Part shown: positions 1 through 8,344 of the stretch, one piece after another
Layout: every line of letters begins with the position of its first letter
Position numbering within the stretch: position 1 is the stretch's first letter
Source: PALSA-555 sp963731625
Lineage (GTDB): Bacteria > Actinomycetota > Acidimicrobiia > IMCC26256 > PALSA-555
DNA: 64,000 nt
Reading direction: 5' to 3'
NCBI GenBank assembly: GCA_963731625.1
Contig: CAVSWH010000021.1
Coordinates: 1 to 64,000 of the forward strand
Position numbers and translations under genes: made by a program
Notes under the pieces: model-generated
The model's input: the letters and a program-made list of their open reading frames with translations, nothing else
What the model was told of the DNA's origin: nothing
Database searches by the model: none

Positions 1-280
1 CGAGCAGCTCGCGCACGACCAGGTTGGTCCAGGCGGGTGTCAGCGTGTCAGGTGCCTCGGTGATCTCGGACCAGGCCAGCCGGAGCCGATTCAGAGTGCT
101 GTCCTCGATGACGTCGAGGTACTGCGGGAAGGCCTCGGTCAGCTGCGGGACGGCGATAAACGGGCCGTCCGGACGGAGCATGCTGACCCATTCGGCGTGC
201 CGCTGCGAAATCGTCTTGGCCGGGGCCGTCACCCCGTGCCCGTTCGGACGAATTGATTGTGAACGTCGCCGCGCTGGCAT
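1..280 (-). CDS. DrmMI-like DISARM adenine methylase, N-terminal part (runs off window)
   Basis: The frame is open from an ATG at 280 to the window edge, giving 93 residues of the N-terminus. The ATG directly follows the TAG of the upstream drmD remnant (281-283). It encodes a basic head followed by HAEWVSMLRPDGPF and a repeated LRLAW-type helical segment, which resembles the start of the large Eco57I-like N6-adenine methylases encoded in DISARM loci. In class 1 DISARM the known gene order is drmD, drmMI, drmA, drmB, drmC, so this position fits drmMI. The catalytic methylase motifs lie outside the window. The family assignment rests mainly on gene order and N-terminal style, so another defence-associated methylase is possible. 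Confidence 0.55.
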   Translation of the reverse strand, partial: MPARRRSQSIRPNGHGVTAPAKTISQRHAEWVSMLRPDGPFIAVPQLTEAFPQYLDVIEDSTLNRLRLAWSEITEAPDTLTPAWTNLVVRELL

Positions 281-3200
281 CTACCGAACGCCTTTCGCTA
301 TCGAGGCGGGCACCAGGAAGGTCACTGCGACCGGGAACCAGCGGGAGCGCGGATCCGCGTAGTGGCGTGTGATCGCCGCCTCTTCCTGCACGCGCGTCGC
401 CGGGATGGAGGCGAGCCGCTCCTTCAGCGCCTCGTGGTCCTTGCGGAGCTGCTGGCGCTCGCTGTCAAGCTCGAAGAAGCTGCCCTGCTCCCAGCGTGGG
501 GTGTCGTCAAGCGCGAGGCGGATGGACTGCTCAAGCTCATCAAGGATCGCGGTCATGCTCGTGATCTCCTCGTCTCGGCGATCGTCGATGAGCTTTGTCA
601 GGCTGCGGCGGCGGGCCGCCTGGCGGTGCTCGAGGAAGCCGGTGAGCGTGCCGGACAGGCTGGGCCACAGCTCGGCGAGATGCTTGGTGACCTGGTCGGG
701 CGGGAGCTCGGCGGCCGAGACGGCCAGCAGCGCGCGGAGGTTTTCTTCCTGGCCCGGACCAATTTGCCGCCCTCTATGGTGCCACCCGCGAGGACGACCT
801 CCTCGTGCAGCCGGGTGCCTTCCGCGCCCGTCATAACCACGCGGATGTGGCCGACGACGGCCGGGACGCGCAGCATCTCCGTGGGGACGACGCGGGCGGT
901 GACCCGGTACAGCCTGGCCTTGCCGGTCTTGCGGGCGGTGGCCCATAGCTCGGCGCGGAGCAGGCGCAAGCACATCTGTACCAGAGGATGCCCGAGGTGG
1001 AGCAGGACGACATCGGTGCGCTCGGCGGCCGCGTCGCGGTCGAACGTGACAGGCAGTTCCCTGTGCGTGATCTTGTGGTATAGGCCGCTGTTCCTGGCCG
1101 CGGCCCAGGCGCCGGCAGTTCGGGGATGCGGAAGCACGGTGCGGGGAAGCCCGCCGGGCCAGGAACGCCGCTGAGGTCTCTGCCGAAGGCGAGCTTCAGC
1201 GCGGTGCGGACGACATGCTCGACGGCCTCGGGGGTGAGGTGGAGGTCGCCCCGGCTCTCGTTCAGGGTGTCGGTGAGCTTCTGCAGATCAGCGGCGAGGT
1301 TACGGATAACCCTAAGCTCGGCGCGGCCGACCCTGGCCCGGAGCTCGATCTCGACGTCGACGGTCTGCCAGTCCTCTCGCTTGCCGAGCATCTTCTGCTC
1401 AACCTGGGCGGCAATGACATCCCCAGCGCTGCCCAGGTCCTCCCGGATCTGCTCGGTCTTCTTCGCCGCGACCCAGAGGAAGTGCAGTTCATCCTCGAGC
1501 GCGCCGTCGCGCCGGCCGGGGTCGCCATCTTCCCAGCCCTTGGGGACGAAGTGGTAGACGTTGACCTTGGGGGACGGCTGGCGGAAGCGGTCGATGCGAC
1601 CGTTACGCTGCTCTAGCCGGTTGGGATTCCAGGGGATCTCCCAGTGCAGCAGCCGGTGGCAATGGTTCTGCAGGTCGATGCCCTCACTGGCGGCGTCGGT
1701 AGCCAGCAGGATGCGCACCGGATCTAGGGCCGGGTCGTCCTGGAACACGGCCTTGATCTGCTCGCGCTCGTCCTGGTCCTGGCCGCCGTAGAGCTGAGCG
1801 ATCCACTCCGCCGGGTACGCCGGCGCCGATGAGGCGCTCGTACAGCCAGCGCTGTGTGTCGCGGTACTCGGTGAAGACGATCACCCGCTCGGCCGGGCAG
1901 TACTCTCGAGCCAGGCGCGGAGCGCCTCGAACTTCGGGTCCGGGCGGTCCTGGGCCTGGCGTGCCCACGCGCCGAGCGCTGACAGTTCCTTCTCGTGCCG
2001 GGTAGCGGCGTCCGTGAGGCGGCGGGCGGCGGTGAGGGCTTCCTCTGGCGCTCGGCGAGGCCGCGTCGTCCTGCGCGTCTCGTCCGGCGTTCCACGAGCG
2101 GGCGAAGGACCGGATGCTCGTCTTGGCGTCGGTGACGCGGCCTCGACGAAGCGCCGGGCGGTCATGGTCGCGAGGTGCGTCTCGAGGGTGTCGTCGAAGG
2201 CCTCGGCGAGGAGAACAGCCGCTTCTTGAGCAGCATCATGACGAAGTTGGCGGCGCAGCGCCCGTTCCGAACTCCGCCTCGCGGCGTCGTGCCGCTGGTC
2301 GCGTACTCGGTCAGCAGGCGATGTGCCTCGCGCTCGGCGGAAGAGTGGTCGACCTCGAGGGGTTCGATGATGCGCAGGGAAGGCGGAGTGCCGTCCCACC
2401 TCGGTGGCAGCTCGCGCTTCATGCGGCGGACCATGATGCGCCTGAGCTGCTCCTCGTTGGCTTGACGTTCGCATGAAGCGGTTATGGTCGAGCATCTCGA
2501 GCAGCGCGGTGAACGACTCCAGGTAGCCGTTGTGCGGGGTCGCCGAGAGGAAAAGCCGGTGTTCGAAGTGCGGCGCGAGCGTGCGGATCGCCTGCGTGCG
2601 TTGCGAGTCGGTCGCGTACTTGCCGCGGCCTGCGGGGCGCACGTGTGGACCTCGTCGACGACGAGAGATCGAAGGTGCGCGGGTACTTGGGCATCCGCGG
2701 GGAGGACCTCGCGGAGCAGCCGCATCGGGCGGTCCCGCTTGAGCCAATCGATCGCAGACGATCAGCCGCGGGAAGTGCGTCCATGGGTTGGCGTACAGCC
2801 CGCGCGAGCGGCGCAGCTCCTTGAGCAGGGCCGTGTCGACGATGCGGAAGTCGAGGCCGAACTTGTCGCGCATCTCGTCCCGCCACTGCAGCGTGAGGCC
2901 GGCCGGGCAGACGATCAGCATCGTCCTGGCGCGGTGGCGCAGCATCAGCTCCTGCACGACGAGGCCGGCTTCGATGGTCTTCCCGAGGCCGACGTCGTCG
3001 GCGATGAGCAGGTTGTCGCGTGGCATGGATAGCGCCCGGACCACGGGGTCGAGCTGGTAGTCCTCGATCTCGATGCCCGACCGGAACGGTGCCTGGAGCA
3101 CGGTCTTATCGGCGGAGGCGATCGCGCCCCAGCGCACCGCATCGAGGAAGGCGTCGAGCTGGCCGGGGTCGTCGAACCCGTCGCGGGGTCGGGGAGGGTG

Positions 3201-3448
3201 TGCTGGTCGTGGGCAACCGCGCCCCGCTCCAGCTCCCAGACCACGCGGAGCTGCTCGTCACGGGCGTCATCCTCGATGCTGACTAGGGCGACGACGTGGG
3301 TCGGGCGGCCGGTGACGGACCCGGGCTGTGCGGCCAGGCTGCTCGGCGTGACGTCGGAGACGACCCAGATCCGGTTGCGGACGGTGACAAGCTGCCCTTC
3401 GGCCGGAACGCCGCCCACGGCCACAGGTTCTTCGGTTGCTGTCGTCAT
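281..3448 (-). pseudogene. drmD: drmD: class 1 DISARM SNF2-like helicase, decayed by at least nine frameshifts
   Basis: A continuous DrmD-like protein can be read only by switching frame near 3180, 2752, 2637, 2470, 2208, 1903, 1823, 1110 and 742. The order of parts is intact: the N-terminal domain (WVVSDVTPSSLAA), Walker A region DDVGLGKTIEAGL, DEVH box (VVDEVHTC), SATPHNG, the helicase C-terminal part (ERVIVFTEYRDTQ, LLATDAASEGIDLQ, RNGRIDRFRQ), and the typical end FPVAVTFLVP. DrmD is the helicase that defines class 1 DISARM, an anti-phage system. Here it cannot be made as one protein. The errors are single-base shifts without in-frame stops inside the conserved blocks, so either decay is recent or this stretch is poorly sequenced. 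The start is ATG 3448. Confidence 0.82.
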
Positions 3449-3506
3449 TCCCCCTCCGTGCGGCCACCACAGTTCACTTGCCGCATCCTGAGCTTACTAG
3501 CGTCGC

Positions 3507-4460
3507 TTAGCTTGACGGGTTGGCCTGGTGGAAGAACCACGTGAGTGCGTCGATGAAAACCTCCCGCGAAGCCGCGTCCGTAAGCAGTTCCATCGGGAAC
3601 CCCGGGCGGAGTTCGAGCTTCGCTTCCGGAAGGTCGACACCAGCGATCTTGTTCAAGCGGCTCAGGAACTCCCGGCGCAGCTCCACGTCGTCGAACGGCG
3701 GCCGGGCTGCCATGTACTGGAAGACGATCTCGCACTTACCGGTCGGGTAGAAGACGACCGGCCACAGGCCCTTGCCGTCGACGTGTGCCATCAGGTAGCA
3801 GCTTCTCTCGTTGCCTCTGCCGATCCAGAGCGTTCCGCCCAGGTCGGCCCATGCGTCGATGACCAACACGATCGCGTTCACCGTGGCTGTCGTCTGGTGC
3901 GCGGCGAGTTGCTCGGTGAAAAGGGGCAGGTCTTCGTGCGAGGGGAGGGCGGGCAGTTGTTCCGGCAGTTCGTCCATGGTGACCCCGGCGAGATGGGCCA
4001 GGTCCTCGACATCGAGACGCCGCTGGGGATCTGCGCGGTTGTGGTCATCGAAGGCGACGCCCTCCGATTCCAGCAGGGCGCGCGGAGAATCAGTGCGACC
4101 ATCCGCCCAGCGGAAGTTGGCCGAGATCCGCCCATCGGCCTGAAGCACTCGGTGCGCGTTGGGCATTGGGTAGGTCGCGAGATGCTGACCTGCCGCGATC
4201 GGATGGGTGCCGATGAGCGCGGCCAGACTGCCGTACGTGGTCCATGCGCCGGCCGGGATCTCCGCCAGTGCTCTTGCCGCCACCCCCCACGCTGGGTCGA
4301 GCGGTTCGGTCACGTCCGCGGGCCCAGGCCACTCCTGCGCGATCCGGTGCGCCAAGTCGGCCGCGCGGCCCTGGATCTGCGGTCGTCCCCAGCGGGATTC
4401 TCCGGCGATCTCCTGGTTCATGGACAGGCCACTCGTAGCTAGCAGCTTGCGCTTGGTCTC
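3507..4460 (-). pseudogene. C-terminal fragment of a GmrSD/DUF262-DUF1524-like protein with an alkyltransferase-like domain
   Basis: The reading frame is intact but has no proper start. It enters at about 4460 with KRKLLATSGLSMNQEIA followed by RWGRPQIQGRAADLA, which resembles the last helices of the DUF1524 HNH domain of GmrSD-type modification-dependent nucleases. Next comes an MGMT-like DNA-binding domain (WTTYGSLAALIG). At the place of the PCHR alkyl-acceptor motif it reads MPNAHRVLQ, so the catalytic Cys is absent, as in alkyltransferase-like proteins. The C-terminal third (IDAWADLGGTLWIG to LTWFFHQ) is a conserved tail of unknown function. The whole nuclease front half is missing because the gene is cut at the junction near 4460. 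It lies 58 bp upstream of drmD in the same direction. Domain naming is from memory of the family. Confidence 0.55.
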
Positions 4461-4470
4461 CGCACGCTGG
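4445..4470. other. Junction where two unrelated genes are truncated
   Basis: Homology to the minus-strand GmrSD-like protein ends, and homology to the plus-strand histidine kinase begins, within about 20 bp here. Each gene loses its N-terminal half at this point. In the kinase frame a TAG lies at 4440-4442, and the transmembrane helix just before HAMP starts directly after it. No inverted repeats, target duplication or transposase are visible. Confidence 0.6.
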
Positions 4471-4478
4471 CGCTCCTC

Positions 4479-5333
4479 GTGGGCATCGGCGTCATCGCGC
4501 TCGCGGCCGCGGCCGGGTGGCTCATCGCCGGCCGCACCGTCCGACCCGTCCAGCGACTCACGACGACGGCCGAGGCGGTCGCGGCCACCGGCGCCTTGGA
4601 GATGGACCTGCCGAGCGGGGGGCGCGACGAGGTGGGGCGCCTCACGCGCGCGTTCCGGTCGATGCTCGACGCGCTGCGAGGGTCGCGGGCCCAGCAGCAG
4701 CGGCTGGTGCAGGACGCCGGCCACGAGCTGCGCACCCCGCTCACCAGCCTGCGGGCCAACATCGACACGCTGCGCCGCCACCCCGAGCTCTCGGGCGAGC
4801 CCCGCCAGCACCTCCTCGACGACCTGCACAGCGAGCTCGGCGAGCTCTCGAGCCTGGTGAACGAGCTCGTCGCGCTCGCGGCCGACCGCTACGACAACGA
4901 GCCCGAGCAGGTCGTCTCGCTGCCCGACGTCGCGCGCCAGGCGGCGCGCCGCACCGAGCGCCGCTCGGGTCACCCGGTGACGGTGGACGCCGAGCCGGCC
5001 ACGGCGCACGCCCGGCCGGGCCAGCTGCTCCGGGCGGTGACCAACCTGCTCGACAACGCGGCGAAGTTCAGCCCCGCCGCCTCGCCGATCACGGTGACGG
5101 TGCGGCCCGGGCACCTCACGGTGCGCGACCACGGTCCGGGGATCGCCGCCGAGGACCTGCCGTTCGTGTTCGACCGCTTCTACCGGGCGGTCGGCGTGCG
5201 CAGCCTGCCCGGCTCGGGGCTGGGCCTCTCGATCGTGCGCGAGGCGGCCCAGGCGGCGGGCGGTGAGGTGCGCGCCGCGAACGCACCCGACGGCGGGGCG
5301 GTGCTCACGATGACGCTGCCTCCCGCCGACTGA
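4479..5333 (+). CDS. Sensor histidine kinase, N-terminally truncated (HAMP-HisKA-HATPase)
   Basis: The protein runs from GTG 4479 and begins inside the second transmembrane helix (in frame upstream RTLALLVGIG), followed by HAMP (GRTVRPVQRL), HisKA with DAGHELRTPL (phospho-acceptor His82), the N box NLLDNAAKF (Asn189-193) and the G boxes DHGPGI and GSGLGLSIV. A normal kinase of this type also has a first transmembrane helix and an extracytoplasmic sensor of about 150 residues, and usually an adjacent response regulator. All of these are missing because the gene is cut at the junction. The kinase core is complete, but it may lack membrane input or be unexpressed, since its promoter is lost. A Ser-rich membrane protein and apbE follow in the same direction. 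Confidence 0.85.
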   Translation: MGIGVIALAAAAGWLIAGRTVRPVQRLTTTAEAVAATGALEMDLPSGGRDEVGRLTRAFRSMLDALRGSRAQQQRLVQDAGHELRTPLTSLRANIDTLRRHPELSGEPRQHLLDDLHSELGELSSLVNELVALAADRYDNEPEQVVSLPDVARQAARRTERRSGHPVTVDAEPATAHARPGQLLRAVTNLLDNAAKFSPAASPITVTVRPGHLTVRDHGPGIAAEDLPFVFDRFYRAVGVRSLPGSGLGLSIVREAAQAAGGEVRAANAPDGGAVLTMTLPPAD

Positions 5334-5426
5334 GCGGCCACCGCTCTTACCCACTTCTTGCGCGGCCTTGGCCGGGCCCTTGGACCGCCAGGTGATGCTG
5401 TCGTCGAGCACCACCCGGAGGTCCCC

Positions 5427-5750
5427 ATGACCACTCCACCCAGACCCCGAGGGTCCACCCCCGCCGCCCGGGCCGCCCGGCGCCGCCACCCGGCGGCCCG
5501 GGCCCGGCGGGTCGCCGCCGCGCTCTCCGGCCTCGCCTTCGGCGGGCTCGTCGCGGTGATGGCGACCGGCGCGGCGTCGAGCGCCACGGCGTCGAGCACC
5601 ACTGCGACGACGACGGGGTCGAGCACCCACTCGACCTCGTCCGCTTCTTCCTCTTCCTCTTCTTCGTCGTCCTCCTCCTCCAGCGGCGTAGCGGCGACGC
5701 CCGCCCCCTCGAGCAGCTCCTCGACCGTGACCTCGAGCCATGCGAGCTGA
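5427..5750 (+). CDS. Ser/Thr-rich single-pass membrane protein
   Basis: It is a 107-residue protein. The N-terminus is Arg/Pro-rich and cytoplasmic, followed by one hydrophobic helix (about residues 35-53, ALSGLAFGGLVAVMATGAA), then an extracytoplasmic tail made almost only of Ser, Thr and Ala, including a run of 13 Ser. ATG 5427 has a good GGAGGT ribosome site six bases upstream. Its end overlaps the apbE start by 11 bases, so the two are translationally coupled. ApbE attaches FMN to Thr/Ser in D-x-x-S/T-G-A-T type motifs, and no such motif with the Asp is seen here, so this is not an obvious flavinylation target. I do not recognise a family. Confidence 0.65.
   Translation: MTTPPRPRGSTPAARAARRRHPAARARRVAAALSGLAFGGLVAVMATGAASSATASSTTATTTGSSTHSTSSASSSSSSSSSSSSSGVAATPAPSSSSSTVTSSHAS
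5638..5683 (+). repeat. Pyrimidine-rich serine-codon repeat (TCN)n
   Basis: This is a run of TCC/TCT/TCG codons inside the Ser-rich membrane protein gene. The plus strand is nearly all pyrimidine for about 40 bases. Such tracts can slip during replication; changes by whole codons would alter tail length without breaking the frame. Confidence 0.7.
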
Positions 5751-6657
5751 CGCCTTCCGGGCCATGGGCAGCGACGCCCGCGTCTACGTCGTGGGCGGCC
5801 ACTCGGCGCTCCTCGCTCGCGCCCGGTCACGCGTCGAGGAGCTCGAGGCGCGGTGGAGCCGGTTCCTCCCGACGAGCGAGGTGAGCCAGCTCAACGCGGC
5901 CGACGGCGAGCCGCGGGTCGTGTCGCGCGAGACCTTCGAGCTCGTCACCCGCGGCGTCGACGCCTGGCGCCTCACCGCGGGCCGCTGCGACCCGACGGTG
6001 CTCGGCGACGTCCTGCGCGCCGGCTACACGACGAGCTTCGACGAGCGGCCGGCCGTCGCCGCGCCAGCCGAGACGGCGCTCACCCGGGGCTGCGCTGGCA
6101 TCGGGCTCGACGCGGCGACCCGCACCGTGCAGCTCCCACGCGGGACCGGCTTCGACCCGGGCGGGATCGGCAAGGGCCTCGCGGCGGACCTCGTCGTCGC
6201 CGAGCTCCTCGCGGCGGGCGCCGACGGAGCGTGCGTGAACCTGGGCGGCGACGTGCGCGTCGCGGGCACACCGCCCGCCGCGTCCTGGGCGATCGCCGTC
6301 GAGCACCCGACCCGGCCCGAACCCGTCGCCGTCGTGCACCTCCGCGGCGGGGCGGTCGCGACCTCGAGCCGGCTCCGCCGCTGCTGGGCGACGCATGACG
6401 GGACGGCCCACCACCTCATCGACCCCGTGTCAGGCCGCCCGACGGAGGTCTCCGTCGCCGCGGCGACCGCGATCGCCGCGACCGGCTGGCAGGCCGAGGC
6501 GCTCGCCAAGGCCGCGTTCCTCGCCGGCCTGCCGGCGGGCGCGGCGCTGCTCGAGGAGCTCGGCGCGGCCGGGCTGCTGGTCGACGACGACGGCGCCGTG
6601 CTGACGAACCCGTCGTTCGGGGTCTTCGCCGACCAGGCGCTCAGCGCCTCGACCTGA
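5740..6657 (+). CDS. apbE: FAD:protein FMN transferase (ApbE family)
   Basis: The 305-residue protein matches ApbE flavin transferases, which move FMN from FAD to Ser/Thr of extracytoplasmic redox proteins. Visible signatures are FRAMGSDA at residues 7-14, FDPGGIGKGLAAD near 138-150, NLGGDVRVAG near 166-175, and THDGTAHHLIDPVSGRPTE near 218-235. No signal peptide is seen, so a cytoplasmic or non-classical location is possible in this actinomycete. ATG 5740 overlaps the end of the Ser-rich protein gene. In related genomes such genes sit with a two-component system and an FMN-binding reductase. Here only the truncated kinase and the Ser-rich protein are present, and no FMN-binding domain protein is in the window. 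Confidence 0.9.
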   Translation: MRADAFRAMGSDARVYVVGGHSALLARARSRVEELEARWSRFLPTSEVSQLNAADGEPRVVSRETFELVTRGVDAWRLTAGRCDPTVLGDVLRAGYTTSFDERPAVAAPAETALTRGCAGIGLDAATRTVQLPRGTGFDPGGIGKGLAADLVVAELLAAGADGACVNLGGDVRVAGTPPAASWAIAVEHPTRPEPVAVVHLRGGAVATSSRLRRCWATHDGTAHHLIDPVSGRPTEVSVAAATAIAATGWQAEALAKAAFLAGLPAGAALLEELGAAGLLVDDDGAVLTNPSFGVFADQALSAST

Positions 6658-6733
6658 CCTCTCCGCGGGCTCCGGCGCCCCGGCCGGGACCACCGCTACA
6701 GTCCCGTGACCGCATTGGGCGGGAGGTCACACG

Positions 6734-8344
6734 ATGCGCCTCCGGCGTTCGCTGGCGCTCTTGGGGGTCAGCGCGCTCACCGGCGGCGGCCTCGTCGCTC
6801 TCACCGGCACGCCCGCGTCGGCTGCCGGCTTCTCGGTCACGAGCCTCGCGGACACGGCCGGCAGCTGCCCGTCGGCCAACAACTGCACGCTGCGCACCGC
6901 CCTGGCGGACGCGACCTCGGGCAACGACACGATCACGTTCGCGGTGAACGGCACGATCGACCTCACCAGCGGGCTCGTCGTGAGCGAGCCCGGCGGCGGG
7001 TCGCTCACCCTCCAGGGCAACGGCCCGTTCAGCACGATCATCGACGGCCAGAGCGCGCACCAGGTGCTCCAGATGCCGGGGGCGAGCGCGAACGTCACGC
7101 TCACGCTCGAGAACCTGACGATTCAGCACGGCGACGCCGGCGCCGTCGGCGTCCGGGGCGGCGCGGTCGACGCCGAGGGCAACGGCGACACGGTGGCGGC
7201 CGACGGCGTCAGCTTCTTGACCAACACCGCGCCGGACACCACCGGCGGCGAGGGCGGCGCGATCTTCTCCCAGAACGTGACCCTGAACAACGGCATCCTC
7301 GGGGGCAACTCGGCGTTCGACACGGGCGGTGCCGTCGAGGTCACCGGCACCGCCTCGGTCACCGGCACGATCTTCACGGACAACGACTCGACGAACAACG
7401 TCGGCGGGGCGATCGACTACAGCGGCGCGCTGACCGTGACGAACGCCACGTTCGGCGGGGCCAGCGCCTCGCAGGGCAACAACAGCGACGCGGGCGGCGG
7501 CGCGATCGCCACGATCAACGGCGCGAGCCTGACCGTCACCGACTCGACGTTCCAGAACGACGGGCAGAACAGCAGCGCGCCCGGGGGCGCGATCTTCGAC
7601 GGCGGGAACAGCCCGGTCACGGTCACCGGCTCGACGTTCCTCACCAACGCGGCCCGGGCCGGCCCGGGCGGCGCGATCGACATGGAGGGCCCGAGCGGCA
7701 TCGCCAGCCAGACGCTCACCGTGACCGGCTCCACGTTCCAGGGCAACCAGACAGCGGGCAATGGCGGTGCGATCGACGTGAGCCTCTCGTCGAACCAGAG
7801 CAGCGCGACGGTGCCGATCACGAACTCCACGTTCCAGGGCAACACCGCGGCGAGCGCCGGGGGCGCGGTCAGCCTCGACAACCCGAACGGCGGGACCGCC
7901 GCCATGACGCTGCGCAACGACACGCTCGCCCAGAACTCCGCGCCCACGGGTGGTGGGGTGAACTCCGACCCGGGCCTGACCCTGACCGCGTCGATCGTGT
8001 CGGCGAGCGCCGGGCCGAACTGCTCGGGCGCGATCGGCGACGGCGGCTCGAACCTGACCTTCGCGGGCGGGGCGGGCAGCAGCTGCCCGACCGGCGGGAC
8101 CGACGTCTCGGGTCAGGACCCGCTGCTCGGCCCGCTCCAGACGAACCCGCCGGGCCAGACCGAGACGATGGCGCTCGGCGCCGGGAGCCCCGCGATCGAC
8201 GGGGTGGCGAGCGGCTGCCCGCCGCCGGCGACGGACCAGCGCGGCGTCACCCGCCCGCAGGGTCCGGCGTGCGACATCGGCGCGTTCGAGGTCGCCGCGG
8301 CGACGGCGACGACCGTCACCGGCGTCGTCGCGTTCACCGGCTGA
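6734..8344 (+). CDS. Secreted CSLREA / choice-of-anchor Q beta-helix protein
   Basis: It is a 536-residue protein. A signal peptide (residues 1-30, ending PASAAG) leads into a CSLREA-like segment (NNCTLRTALADA), then about 14 imperfect repeats rich in G, N and T with the pattern T-N-S/T-F-x-G-N and GGAI. These are the rungs of a right-handed parallel beta-helix. It ends with the choice-of-anchor Q signature (GSPAIDGVA, DQRGVTRPQG, CDIGAFE) and has no LPXTG or transmembrane anchor. Such proteins are exported and probably bind or cleave polysaccharide, but no catalytic motif can be named. The ribosome site GGGAGG precedes ATG 6734. Its stop overlaps the convergent esterase gene by 11 bases. Confidence 0.85.
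   Translation: MRLRRSLALLGVSALTGGGLVALTGTPASAAGFSVTSLADTAGSCPSANNCTLRTALADATSGNDTITFAVNGTIDLTSGLVVSEPGGGSLTLQGNGPFSTIIDGQSAHQVLQMPGASANVTLTLENLTIQHGDAGAVGVRGGAVDAEGNGDTVAADGVSFLTNTAPDTTGGEGGAIFSQNVTLNNGILGGNSAFDTGGAVEVTGTASVTGTIFTDNDSTNNVGGAIDYSGALTVTNATFGGASASQGNNSDAGGGAIATINGASLTVTDSTFQNDGQNSSAPGGAIFDGGNSPVTVTGSTFLTNAARAGPGGAIDMEGPSGIASQTLTVTGSTFQGNQTAGNGGAIDVSLSSNQSSATVPITNSTFQGNTAASAGGAVSLDNPNGGTAAMTLRNDTLAQNSAPTGGGVNSDPGLTLTASIVSASAGPNCSGAIGDGGSNLTFAGGAGSSCPTGGTDVSGQDPLLGPLQTNPPGQTETMALGAGSPAIDGVASGCPPPATDQRGVTRPQGPACDIGAFEVAAATATTVTGVVAFTG

Noticed and set aside
281..3448. Programmed frameshifting in drmD
   Set aside because: Nine or more shifts in scattered places without slippery heptamers or shared structure cannot be programmed.
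4445..4470. Transposon end or attachment site at the junction
   Set aside because: No terminal inverted repeat, target duplication or tRNA end could be found around it.
3507..5765. A 752-codon open frame on the minus strand crossing the junction
   Set aside because: Only its C-terminal part (below about 4460) has protein-like content. The rest is the reverse-strand shadow of the histidine kinase and Ser-rich genes, full of Arg/Ala runs.
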